Origin: Triparma columacea
Lineage: Eukaryota > Sar > Bolidophyceae > Parmales > Triparmaceae
Reading direction: 5' to 3'
NCBI GenBank assembly: GCA_030267965.1
Contig: BRYA01000578.1
Span: 1 to 41,467 of the forward strand
DNA: 41,467 nt
Shown here: positions 1 through 10,942 of the stretch, one piece after another
How positions within the stretch are numbered: the stretch's first letter is position 1
How the letters are laid out: every line of letters begins with the position of its first letter
The notes under the pieces: model-generated
Database searches by the model: none
What the model was told of the DNA's origin: nothing
What the model saw: only the letters and a program-made list of their open reading frames with translations
Program-made: the position numbers and the translations under genes

Positions 1-100
1 TTACTTCTCTTTACTTCTCTTTACTTCTCTTTACTTCTCTTTACTTCTCTTTACTTCTCTTTACTTCACTTTACTTATATTCACTTCTCTTTACTTCTCA
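1..100. repeat. Decamer simple repeat (ttacttctct)n
   Basis: About six perfect and then several decayed copies of the 10-mer ttacttctct open the window and run off its left edge. The sequence is not a TTAGGG-type telomere. It adjoins two further simple-repeat blocks, so the first 600 bases are non-coding low-complexity DNA. Confidence 0.95.
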
Positions 101-185
101 TTACTACACACTACCACACACACATACACATACCACTCTACCTAATACTCTTCTTTTCTCTACTCTCTTTTCTCAACTCCTTTAA

Positions 186-462
186 CACACTCACACTCTC
201 ACATTCTCACACTCTCACACTCTCACACTCTCACACTCTCACACTCTCACACTCTCACACTCTCACACTCTCACACTTCCACACTCTCACACTCTCACAC
301 TCTCACACTCTCACACTCTCACACTCTCACACTCTCACACTCTCACACTCTCACACTCTCACACTCTCACACTCTCACACTCTCACACTCTCACACTCTC
401 ACACGCTCACACTCTCACACTCTCACACTCTCACACTCTCATACTCTCATACTCACACTCAC
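186..462. repeat. Octamer microsatellite (acactctc)n
   Basis: More than 30 head-to-tail copies of an 8-mer acactctc, with a few single-base variants. The plus strand is almost free of G here, so the strands are strongly pyrimidine/purine skewed. Open frames across it are translation artefacts of the repeat. Confidence 0.95.
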
Positions 463-598
463 ACTCACACTTACACAAACACAAACACAAACACAAACAC
501 AAACATAAACACAAACACAAACACAAACACAAACACAAACACAAACACAAACACAAACACAAACACAAACAAAAATACAAACACAAACGCAAACACAA
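463..598. repeat. Hexamer microsatellite (acacaa)n
   Basis: About 20 copies of acacaa (acaaac in another register), joined to the preceding octamer block through a few acactc units. It ends about 110 bases before the stop codon of the START-domain gene, so it lies in or near that gene's 3' flank. Confidence 0.95.
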
Positions 599-706
599 GT
601 CTCCCCACTCTGTGCCGATCCCGAGGATACGCCTGCTATAATATTTACAAAATATTCCCAACAATAACAAATCAAATCAATTTCTCCTACAAATGTTGCT
701 GCCCTA

Positions 707-3700
707 TTAATCACTCCCCATCCCCTCATCCTCTACCGGCATAACACTGCTTACTTTAGTCTTTCCACCTCCTACCTTTATTATATCTCCACCATCAGCG
801 CCTCCAACACTTGCTCTCCTAATACTTGCTCTCACAGCGCCTGCTAGACCACCCTCAGCTTCAGCATCAACACTTGCCCTCCTCAAACTCTCTCTTCTTC
901 TAGCATCTCTATCTGCTGGAATGAAGTCAACTGGGACCCTAGCTTTAAATACATCAGTAAACCACTCTGGCTGCTCCTCTTCCCATTTAGCCCAATTTAG
1001 CTCAACCCATTTCTTAACTTCTCCTTCAATTGAGACCCAATGTTTCCTAGATCTGTCTAAAACTTCAAACTTAGTTTTGTCACTTTCTCCTTCAAGGAAA
1101 AATGCCATAGAATAGTCCTTTGATCTCTTTGTACTCCAGAAGGTGTGCCAGTACTTTCTCTCAATATTCCAAAAGAAGACAGCAAAGCATAGGGTAGTTG
1201 TTGGTATGAAAATGCGCGCAATTGATGATGCAATACTGATAGCCTGCTTATCTACATAAGGTGAAGCTACATATATGGACATTGGAAGGCTTCCCATTGT
1301 CAACAAAAGACCAAACAACCAATAGGCTCCTCCTACCTCATTAGGATGTCTAAACTGCACAATTGAAGTGAAGTCAACAATGATCTTTACAACCACTCTC
1401 ACTAGAATGCTACTCACAATTTCTATGTTGCCCCCGAATGGCAACCAGTACCAGAAGTCACCTCTCAATATCTTAACCAAAATATACAGGCCAAGATCGA
1501 CTTCAATGTAGACAAAAGCCCAACTACCCCCAATCAACCCAAGAAGAAGTATTGTTGTACACCTTATTAGAAGCATTCCTGCAGTGAACAGCAACATAGA
1601 CAGAAACACTACTGTTCTCTTGCTTGCTTTTGCTGGTATATATCCATAGAAGTCTGGTGCATATTCTCTCCTTTCAGGGTCTGTGTCCCAGTCATAACTA
1701 ATTGTTGCAGAGGCAAAGCCTGTTGTAATTGCTGACACTGCAACTGAAAGCCATGCTGAAGTTCCAACATCTTTGTCACTTGTTACTATAGCCATAAGTT
1801 GGATAATCACTCCAGGGATTGCCTCAGCAAACATCTCACTAACTTTCATAAGTGTCAGCTCTATCATTGGGTGAATTACAGTCCCAACCTCTTGCTTTGC
1901 TCCAGTTGCCACCCTGTATGCATCAACAGCAGGCTTGTACCCAAGCAAGATTGGAATCCACTCCCGCACCACCCTCTTCATACCCAACTTCCTGTTTTGT
2001 GCCCAGACACAAAGCATCTGAAACCCAATTGACACTACCAAGCTTGCCAAAGATGCCTTAAAGTATCCATACTTCTTATCTTTCCTAAACATGTACGTCA
2101 CATACACATCAGTCAGCAAATCAGTCATGCTTGTGACAGCACCAAAGGTTACCCTTGCCTTCAAGCCAATCTTTGAGTTCTTAAATAGATCCACAGCAAT
2201 TGTCTCAATCATTGGCCTAAACCATTTGTATTCTCTCATTACTTCTTGTACTTCAGTGTATTGATGGGCCCACTCGTCTACAGCATGCTTTGCAGTAGCT
2301 GTTTGCAGTGTAATCATCTTCAGTGTGCTCCCAATCTCCAATCCTCTTGCTTCCTCCAAACTCCCAACTTCTCCTTCGTTTGTCGCTCGTCTTCTCAGCT
2401 TGTTACGAACAATGGCACACAACATTGTTTTGACAAACCTATTTTGCTTCTCAAGCTCTTTCATTGCCCTATTTTTTGCCATGAACTCCTTTACTACCGT
2501 ATCTTTAATACCTCCAACTTTCATCTCCTTGAGCCTTGACATCAACTGTTCTCCAAACCTCCTGCCATCTTCTTCATTGGCTTCTGAGCTGCTTAAAAGA
2601 TTTTCAAAGTACATGGCACTATTACTAGCAATATTAAGGCGCTTCCTAGCACTAATCTTTGCAGCAGCCTTTGTGATCTCCTTTCCCAGCTCCAGCCTTG
2701 TGACAATATTTATCTTGGTCTCTTTTTTACCAACCCTGCAAAATCTTACTGCAAAATCTTCTCTTGCTAGAGACTGCAACCCTCTCTCTTTGATTGCTTC
2801 ACTCATGATAACAAGAGTGCTCTTATCTGCTCTATACAAACGCATCTTTGAGACAAAGTTCACATTGAAGCTTTGCAATGTTGTTTTGATGCACTCCTTT
2901 GCCTTGACCTCTAAATCGAAGTCGTTACCTGCATTTGCAGATTCCCTCACTAAGCCCTTGGTCTGAAGCCTGTCAACATCCCAAAAGTATGCTGCTGCCT
3001 CCTCAAAGCCTATCCTCAAGGTAACTGAAATCATCCCCCAGCTCTTTCCTCCTCCTTCTGCTCCAACAGTTGCTCTAATCATGTCAAACAGTGGCAAGAA
3101 TTTTGTGTCACCCATCACCTTGAGATCTTTCATCTTCTTGACAATCTCCATCCTCCTTGGCTTGTTAATCTCATTGGTCTTATCAAACTTTTGGCGTAAT
3201 TTTGATGCAGCAGTTAGGAACTTTGTACCGAACTTTTCAATGACTGAATTGGGTATGGGGCTGTGAAAATCTGCTTGTGATTGTAGTGTAGCTCTTGTTT
3301 GTGGAACACCACCCAAAGGAGGTAAAGATTCAAACATCCAGATTGTGTGCACAGTGCCAACAACATGGCCAAACTTGACGGGGTGTTCTTTTGCCAAGTC
3401 ATCTGTTCTCTGAATATTAATCCACACAACATCTCTGCCGTCCACAGTTTCCCTTTTCCATGTCATCTTGGTTCTGAAGTCCCTGTAAGCAAATCCAGGA
3501 ATGCCAAGATCTCTAATGGAGAAGTAGTATAGTGAGTGATTGTTGATGTTCTTCACAGTCAAGTCAACTATACCATCTTGTTTTAGTGTTTTCATTGCAT
3601 AGCGGCTGTTGATGTCTAAATACACATGAGCTGCGCATTCATAAACATTTGCATCTACTATTGTAGTTGCTACTGCCACACCATGGGAATCTCCATCATT

Positions 3701-6325
3701 TTTGGAGCCTCTCATCTCAACATGTTCATCTGGGCTTTCGAGTTCACGTGACCCAGATCCTTCCTTGCACTTCTTGTAGAATTCCTTTGCACTCCTGATA
3801 GCCTTCTCCTCCTCTTCTGTATAAGTTTGCTGCTCTTTTTCTATAATTTTGGCAAGCAACTCTAGTGTAATCGAGTCCTTTTCATCATCAGTTTTTGCAA
3901 ACTTGTTCCTGATGTCAATAATGCTCTTTGCATAGCTATATGACAAGCGATTCATGACAAATTTGGGCACAGAACCCTTGATATCAACCCTTGAGGCAAA
4001 TGTGACGCGGCACTGAGGGGTTCCCTTATCAGTTGGTAGCGCTTCAAACATCCATGTCGTTGTTGCAGATGCAAGAATAGTCCCAGAGCTTAATGGGAAG
4101 CGTGCAATGCCTGTTTTTGCACGAGCTATTCCCGATTTTGCTCGTTTATTACCTGCACTCAATGGGAAGTCATTATCCAACAGGTTGGTGTCTTTGTACA
4201 CAGTCCAACAGACCTTGTCTCCTTCCTCCTTTTGCCAGCAAATTAAGCTTCTCCACTCCCTATCAGACAATCCTTGCACCCCAAGACTCCTCCTGTTTAA
4301 ATAAAGTTGTGAGTGGTCATTCAATTTCTTTGTTTTGATCGCCTTGTACTTCTTTCCAAGCTTGGCCTTTCTCTCCTTTGAATCCTTGATGAAATCATAT
4401 GCCACGCATTCTTCGAAGGAAGCGTCTACAACTGCTTCAGCCATACCAATCACTAGGCTTTCACCATCAAGGTGCCCAGTTTTCAACTTCACCCTGGGAT
4501 CTGGAAACTTCGCATCTTTGAAGGTCTTGCTTGCCTTGCATTTCATGTAGAATTCCTTGCCTTCCTTGATTGCCTCCTCCTCCTCATCGGTGTAATGTTG
4601 GGGCTCGTTCTTTATAATATTTTTGAGAGTCAGCAGTGCTTCCATGTCTATCTCGTCGTTGCTCTTGATTTTAGGGTGCTCTTTTGGCACACCGTCCTGG
4701 GCAGTGCCTCCGGACGTAGTCAGCCCCTTCTTTCCATTTCCCTGAGGCTCAACATGCCCGATCTCGATGTCGTCGTCCATGTCGTGTACGATAGCCTCTT
4801 CTTCGTCGAGCCCCTCGTTGCCGTAATCTTTGGTAACAATTCGTTCGTAGTCCTCTGAGTCTGTTGAAGGAGAAGCTTTTGTAAGGGCTGCAGTGCCCAT
4901 CTCTTCTGCAGCAGCCCTGAGCGCATCGTTCTCCTTCATCAACTTATCGTTGATATCTTTGAGGTTCTTTGTCTCAACGAGGTGTTCGGCGGCGACCCTT
5001 ACCGCGGATGCCTTGAGTTCTGCAATTTCTATCCCTTGAGCATTGACGAGGTTCGCTAATCTTTCGATTTCCTCCTCCATCTTTGCAACGTTTACAAAGC
5101 TGTCAGGATTCATTGGTACGGTTGAAGCAGTGGTCGTACGGCCGGTGGACGGCGGCACGACACTAAAATTATTACTGTCCGCAACCAGACCGGCGGCGTC
5201 CTCATGACCGTTTTCAGAGTCTGCGGTAATTGCGATTATGGCGTTTGTAAGTCAAAATGAAAAAGAATTCCACTCGATGATGCATGCGGTCGCCGTAGAA
5301 GCGCCCCACGCGGTCGCCGCAGACGGAACCCATGCGGTCGCCGGGGACGGATCCCATGCGGTTGCCGGGGATGGATCCCATGCGGTCGCCAGAGACAGAT
5401 CCCATGCGGTTGCTGCAGACCGGCGTGTACACGCGTGCGCCGCGGCTGCCGCCCGTCGAGCTTGGCGCCGAGGGCCAGGCCCTCCGCGAACGGCTCCGCG
5501 CGTTCCTCACGCAGGCAGTGAGAAAAAACTACAAAGTTTCAACGCGCCCTCCCGCGACTCTCCCGCTCTCCCCTAGAGTATTTATATGTATTTTTTTATC
5601 CGGCGCTCGACGCACAACTTACCTCGTCCAGTGTCCTCATGTGACATTTCAGTTGCTGCAGAGGAAACGACAGAGACGGAAAAGTGAGTAAAAGTGGCAA
5701 AGTTCATCTTGTCCTCCCACACATCTCCCGTCCTCTCCTAAAGTATAAAGATGTTCTTTTCCTCCTCAAGCTCTCGACGTTTACCCACCTCGTCTGGCTT
5801 CCCCATGATCATTTTCAGATTCTGCGGGTGTGGAAATGTTGATGTTTTTGAGTTTTTTTTAATCATTACATCAGGCTTCCCAACGACCTATCTTATTCCC
5901 ACTGCACCACCAAATTGGCAACCTTCTCATCTGACCCCCTACGCAAACTCACCTCGTCCGGCGTCTCCATGAGACCTATCAATATCAGCAGTTGCCCCAA
6001 GGTTGACAGCATAGTCATTTGCCTTAACGACATCAGCGGCACTTTTGTGGTCTTCGGTTGCCTCAGTAGCAGACTGATCCGCGGCGGAATCAGCGGCTGC
6101 TGCAACGAGGACAGCAAGGTCAGTTGCAGCACTGACAATGTCAGCAGTTGTGCCATCGTGCGCAGTGCTCTTGACGGCGGCAACAAGGTCGTTAGCTGCC
6201 GATGCTGTAGATGTAAGATCGGCAGTATGTTGAGCTCTTGTTGCCCTCAAGTTCGCCTTCAATCCAGCTATCTCCTTGTCCCTCTGCTTCAGGAGAATGG
6301 TTAAATCCATCTCACTGTCGGTCAT
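707..6325 (-). CDS. Multi-START-domain, multi-pass membrane protein with 33-nt mini-exons
   Basis: Model: exons 6325-5953, 5821-5789, 5655-5623 and 5220-707, all joined in phase 1, giving 1650 residues. An unspliced reading would have to start at the GTG at 5158, but the frame stays open upstream to a good acceptor at 5221. The N-terminus has two coiled-coil stretches (exon 1 and just after residue 170). Two START-like lipid-binding folds follow (about 380-560 and 640-825), each ending in a WMFE..LP..G.PQ.R pattern; a third, weaker copy lies at about 860-1045. Residues 1170-1500 hold six to eight membrane helices; a [10 protein letters not shown] segment and an E.IPGVIIQL segment resemble XK-related proteins, which is tentative. 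The tail has two RRAS sites, likely kinase targets. A 21-nt duplication gives [14 protein letters not shown] near 4100-4150. Probable role: lipid sensing or transfer at a membrane. Fold calls are from pattern only. Confidence 0.75.
5308..5427. repeat. 24-bp minisatellite inside an intron
   Basis: Five consecutive 24-bp units of the form ccatgcggtcgccggggacg, each diverged by a few bases, lie inside the longest intron of the START gene. Because 24 is a multiple of three, frames on both strands stay open through it (HAVAGDGS on plus, RMGSVPGD on minus), but flanking splice sites put it in an intron. Confidence 0.85.
5623..5960 (-). repeat. Tandem exon+intron units with 33-nt mini-exons
   Basis: Two complete 33-nt exons (5821-5789, 5655-5623), the end of exon 1 (5985-5953) and the start of the last exon (5220-5188) encode the same 11-residue motif: [33 protein letters not shown] and [11 protein letters not shown]. 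Each complete unit has an AG acceptor before it and a GACGAG|GT donor after it, all in phase 1. The intron starts after the two mini-exons are alike (both have cgtcgag, then a purine-rich ggagag..gggag tract). Intron lengths are 131, 133 and 402 nt. Tandem copying of a roughly 165-bp exon+intron unit explains this. Confidence 0.8.
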
Positions 6326-7250
6326 CAGCCTGCAAAAGCGTGAGGCGGAGAAATTTGTTTTCACGACAAAGATGTTGGGTGAGCCGAGACGAATACAATT
6401 TGCGCATGTACGTCGCCGCTGCTGCCCGCAATATTCTTTTAATTTCTCAGGGGTCTAAACCCCAAGGAAGTTGGGCCATGCAGTTGTGTCCTTCCTCCCT
6501 CCCTTCCCCCTCGTATCCTCCCTCCCCGACAATCCCTCCTCCGCCTTCGCCTTCTATACAGCCCTCACCTTGTTTCCTCCCTATCCACTCCACTTCTTCA
6601 CAGAGTCCCTGTTCCTAATGACCTCGTCGAGAATCACTTGCCCTGCTTTAGAGCTCTCACAGTAACACAGGCGATAAAAATGGTTATTGAGGTGCGGAGT
6701 AATAAGTAAAGGATAGCAGCAGTGCGAAGAAGAATGTAATTATAACTTGCCAAAAGCCAATAACCCTAAAAATAAAAAATGTCCCTAAATTCCTTGGGAC
6801 GGGCAGAGGGCCAGAGGGCCAGATCAAGAAGTAAATTTAAATTTACGCCTAAGCCCAAGGTTATCGTATCCCCCAACCACCTAACTTTATTCCCTCCTGC
6901 TGCCTGTGTGTTTTTGTGCCTTCAAGCTCAACTCTCTTGTATCCCAACATTTTTCAACCCACTATTTCCACTTTCTGTGTTGAGCAAATGATCCCACATC
7001 TTTACATACAAAATATACCACAAATACGTAAATCTGCGCTATTAAAAGACAATCGAGCGATTCATCTGACATGTGAGTAATCTGTGGGAGCTTATTGACG
7101 TTGCGTGTCCCTAGTATCCCTAGTAGAACAGTCTTCTCCAAACTCCCCCGTCCTTTTTTGGGTCTATTCACCTCGCAACGCCCACCTCGCATCACAACGC
7201 CCCTCTCACCTCTCCTCTCTCCCTCTCTTGCTAAACGTGTTGTCTTCCAG
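6326..7250. other. Intergenic region, no gene recognised
   Basis: About 920 bases between the divergent START gene and the gene at 7251. It may hold both promoters. A strong donor-like site (gtgagtaat at 7073) with an acceptor at 7250 suggests a 5' leader exon of the plus-strand gene, but I could not join a start codon in frame. Otherwise I see nothing. Confidence 0.5.
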
Positions 7251-8303
7251 GTCCGCTTTTGACGGTTCTGCACCCTCCCCTCCCAAAGAAGATGGTGCAT
7301 GTGGAATCCCATGTGGAAGGGCCTGCAATGGCAACTGGTATTGCCACTGCAGTGATGGATGCCACGGATTCCACCTGGTTTTTGACTCAGGTGAGGACTA
7401 CGGTTTCATCTACACGAACGGGGTGAAGGGGAAGGAATTCATACTTAGGAGTGCACCGAGGTTCATGGCTATGCCGGTCGTGAGCCTCATGAGCTATCTG
7501 GCTAAGAGAGTAGTCATCGATCAGCAGAATGCGGAGGTGAGGAGCGTTGGAGTGGGCGTTCGGAGGGGCGTGGGAGGGAGCGAGGAGCATGGCGAAGAGC
7601 GAGGAGCATGGCGAAGAGCAATCAGCGAAGAGCACTCTGCCGTGATGATGACGCTTGCCAACGAAGCGCTCTGACCATGTTCGCTTTGTCGCATCTCTTT
7701 CAGGGTCCTGACGGCATGTGTTTCCAAATCCACAAGATCTCCGACGGGGCCTACAAGGACCACATCCTCGAAAAGGAGGCCTGCCAGTGTTCAATGGACG
7801 GCCCCGACGGCCCCAAGGACCTCTTTGAGCTCAAGTTGATCGGCCGACAGATCAAAATCCCTGACGAATGCAGCTCCCCTTTGTCCCCTTTCGTTTTGGA
7901 GATGTTCTCGGCCTGGGTTTGCGTTTCCGCAGAGATGGATGACAACTACCATCCCCCCCCCGACTTCCTCTTCGCTGCCCTCCCCACGACTGCAGACGAA
8001 TGGTACGAGGCCCTAGCTGCCGACACCAAGACCCCCCAACAGAAGAAAATACTCGAGGCCGTGCTGGACGTGCAGTACCCTGGGCTCATGGGGGACCTTG
8101 GGATCGAGTACGGCGAGGACGACGGGTCGGTGAGCATAAGTCATGCAAAGTGGGATCACGCGAAGGAGAACACGCGGAGGTTCCAGATCAAGGTACCGGA
8201 GGGATTCGACAGGAAGCTAGACGTCGAGAAGGTACTGGCGAGGGAGGTGGAGGGGGAGGGAGAGGGGGAGAGAGAGGAGGACCAAGTGCCGGGGACAGAG
8301 TAG
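7251..8303 (+). CDS. Unrecognised protein, 5' end unresolved
   Basis: Two exons can be supported: 7251-7536 (opened by acceptor TTCCAG) and 7704-8303, joined in phase 0 over an intron with a GTGAGG donor. There is no usable in-frame ATG in the first exon before 7464, so the start codon must lie in an upstream exon I could not place. The first exon carries a Cys-rich patch (CGIPCGRAC, then WYCHCSDGC) followed by an aromatic-rich stretch (YGFIYTNGVKGKEF). The second exon encodes a soluble 199-residue part with a second Cys pair (EACQC), a PPPDF segment and an acidic GEGEGE tail. No signal peptide or membrane helix is visible. GC-rich third positions support it as coding. An alternative ATG frame at 7291 is less likely because it closes at a donor-like site inside well-coded sequence. 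I do not recognise the family. Confidence 0.55.
7578..7615. repeat. 19-bp direct repeat in an intron
   Basis: Two perfect tandem copies of a 19-mer beginning gagcgaggagcatggc lie within the intron of the 7251-8303 gene, followed by a partial third copy. It looks like local slippage. Confidence 0.8.
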
Positions 8304-8343
8304 GGTTGAAAGGGGGGTCGCAATCAACCGCTTCACAAGGCGA

Positions 8344-8346
8344 NNN
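8344..8346. other. Assembly gap (NNN)
   Basis: Three N bases lie between two convergent genes, only 7 bases from the TAG stop of the glycosyltransferase. The true gap length is unknown. Neither coding end appears broken. Confidence 0.95.
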
Positions 8347-8353
8347 CTCCCTA

Positions 8354-10793
8354 CTACCAAAATGGCTTCCCGTTCTGGTCCTTGTTCGGGCTCCCCTCGC
8401 ACGGAATGACGCTTGGCTTGTCCTTGAAGTGGCAAGTGACCACCGGCTCCGCGCTGCAGCAGCCCAGCAGGCTCCCATCCAAATTCTCGGCGAGCCCTTT
8501 GATTTGCGAGTTACTGCAAGAGTCGGGGAGGTACCAGAGGCCGAGCTGCTGGAGGTAGTTGAGCTTATCGTCCTTGTTGGTGGTCCAGCACATGTGGAAC
8601 ATGAGGGGCTCCTCGTCTAGGGAACCCTTCATCCAGTTGAGCATGTAAGGCCTGTCGTGGTGGAAGTTCTTGCCGCCCGGGAAGAGGTCCTTCGAGAGGA
8701 CCTTGATGCTCAGGCCGAATTGGGCACTGTGGTCATTCAGGATGTGCGTGAGGGCCTGCTGGTGGCTGTGATGGTTGAGGATCTGGTCCGCGGAGTAAAG
8801 GAGGCTCGTGATTAGGTACCGGGTCCTATCGTTGTTTCGGAGGTAGTAGAAGCCGGAGTTAGCGAACCAAGGGGCGTAGCGCATCGACCGCGCCCCATCG
8901 TCCTCGAAGTAACAGTCGAAGTCTCCCACATTGGAGATGTCTTGGAGGTAGGGGAGGGGGTCCCTCATCCAGACCATGTCAACGTCCTGGAAAAGCACGT
9001 TGTACCCCAGCTCCATGCAGAGGTGCACGCTGATTACTTTGATCTGCATCATGGACTGGAAAGTGCTGTCTCCGTAAACCCGGGCGTGCTCCGTCGGCAC
9101 GTCCCCGAACATTCCCTCGTCATAGAACACCGTCATCCCCAGCTCCTCCGCCACCCTCTTCCCCTCCTCATCCGTTGCGAAAACTACGATGTGGTCGATG
9201 CCGATGCCTTTGCTCCTGGCCGCGCACACGAAGTTCGTGAGGAGCTCGATGACCCCCACGTTGGCGACCATCACAACCACCGTGTTGTCCCTGGCTATGG
9301 ACTGCAACAAGGGCTTCAGCCGACCCGTGACTTCGCTTAAGGCGCTGAAGTACTTGGTAAGCGCGGCCCAGTTCTTCCTGCTATCCATCGGGCTGGGAGG
9401 CCTTTCATCGCCAACCCCATTGGCACCGATCATTGCGGCTACCTTTGCGAATCTACGATATTGTGGGTGAAAAGAAGGGTGAGTGGGTGAGTGGGTGAGT
9501 GGGTTGCCGGGGTTGTGTTATTTGGTTTTGTTTTCGTTAGTGCCCACTCTAGCGCGTGCAGTGTCTCACCCCTTGTCCGGGCTCGCCTTGTCCCCCTTGT
9601 TGAGCCTAGGTCCCCGTGACCCATCTGCTTTGTTCTTTCCGATCCTCATGAATCGGTTGATGAACCCGCTCTTGTAGTGCTCCATGACAAGCAGGCACGA
9701 CCCCCTCTCGTCCCTTTTCGTTAACATTACCTGGGTCGCGCAAGCAGCGGGCGAGACGAGAGGGGAAATGGGGGGGGGTGGGCTTTTAGTTCACAGCATT
9801 TGCTTGCTCAAAAAAAGGACTGTGCGTGTGCACACTTCCTTCCTCGCTTCCCCTTAACATCCGAATCCTTGCCACCTTATTCTCTCTTACCTCCAAGTCG
9901 TTGCAATTATCAAACGGTCCCTGCCCCTCCTCTGGTACCGCTCCCTTATGGTGGAAGAGGATAGCCTCCTCGTCCCCTTTGTAGCCGTACATTGGGGGCA
10001 CCCCTATCTCGAAACCGTGGCTACCGGAGAGGACAGAGGAAACGAAGACCCGAGAGGTTGACACCCAAGATGTTTCACCAAAGTCAAAGGACCCGCCTGA
10101 GTGACTTTGGAGGGGGGGGGTGGGGCGGTCGGAGGAACCGGGAGACCCGTCGTTGTCTCCATGGTGCTGAAAAGTGAGCGAGGGTGGAGGTTGAAGGAGA
10201 GAACATTTTTGTGAGTTTAGGGGACGCGACCAAATAGCTGGGCGTGCAACTTAGCCGCCGCAGATCCAGCTCCAATCCACCTTCTCGCACTGCGCGTCCT
10301 TCCTTCTCACCTCCTCATCGTGCCTATCCTTCTCCTCCTTCATCCTCTCGATTTCCCCCCTCAGAGCCTCCACTTCAATCTCCGCCCTAGATTTTGTCAT
10401 GCCCCCCCCCCCCCCCTGCTCTCCCCCGCCCCTGTTTTTGTTCTCGTCGTCCTTTTCCCTTTCCATCTTCATCCTTTGATTCTCTTGTTTTAATAGCTGC
10501 ATCTCCCTCTCCATTTCCTTAAACCCTTCACACCCCCCCTCCTGCGTCATTGTCTCTTGTGTCTTGAATTGCGATGGCATATCCATCGCTGTAGGGTTAT
10601 CCATCGTTGCTGTTCCCCCCTTGAGGCCGAAGGATCTGAGTAGACCCGCGTAGAAGCTGAGGAGGCAGAGGAGGAGGACGAAGAAGATTTGTAACTTTGT
10701 CGGAGAGTGATTAGTTGTCATTCCTCTATGACGTGATGATGTAGGATGATGTCTGTATGCTGGTAGTGATCTCCTTTCAACCATCCTATTCAA
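8354..10793 (-). CDS. Type II membrane glycosyltransferase (nucleotide-diphospho-sugar transferase, GT77-like)
   Basis: Model: exons 10793-10256, 10096-9891, 9730-9570 and 9452-8354, phases 1, 0 and 2, giving 667 residues. The N-terminus has a short cytosolic part and one membrane anchor (about 34-54, LQIFFVLLLCLLSFYAG), then a long charged coiled-coil stem (about 90-170), the usual layout of a Golgi glycosyltransferase. The catalytic part (about 350-600) fits the Nucleotid_trans family: a VVVMVANVG strand, a HIVVFATDEE strand, and the metal-binding D458-V-D460 in NVLFQDVDMVW, followed by a FANSGFYYLR segment. It should use a nucleotide sugar and Mn2+ to extend protein or lipid glycans; the sugar cannot be told. 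The first intron appears to have a GC donor (gctaag at 10255). The gene is divergent from the ABC transporter at 10943 with only 149 bp between start codons. Confidence 0.8.
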
Positions 10794-10942
10794 TTTCTCG
10801 TAATTTTGTTGTTAATTTGTACCTTATTATTGAGACCCAAGATTTTTGGGGAGGCACGGATTGCAGAGAAATAAATAAATGATGAAACCCTAGCCCTCAT
10901 ATACAACCTTACACCACATAACATACACTCACACAATACACA

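Noticed and set aside
1..100. Telomere at the left end
   Set aside because: The unit ttacttctct is not a TTAGGG-type telomere, and no telomere-associated sequence is seen.
431..729. Open frames with long Cys-Leu or Cys-Val alternation across the microsatellites
   Set aside because: They are direct translations of 8- and 6-bp simple repeats in a non-coding flank.
5158..5158. GTG start for the START-domain protein
   Set aside because: Non-ATG start is unlikely in a nuclear gene; the frame runs on upstream to an acceptor that joins mini-exons in phase.
5214..5691. Open frames on both strands through the 24-bp minisatellite
   Set aside because: A period divisible by three keeps any frame open; flanking splice sites place the region in an intron.
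7291..7390. ATG frame MVHVESH... as the first exon of the 7251-8303 gene
   Set aside because: It would end at gtgagg at 7391, turning clearly codon-biased sequence (7391-7536) into intron.
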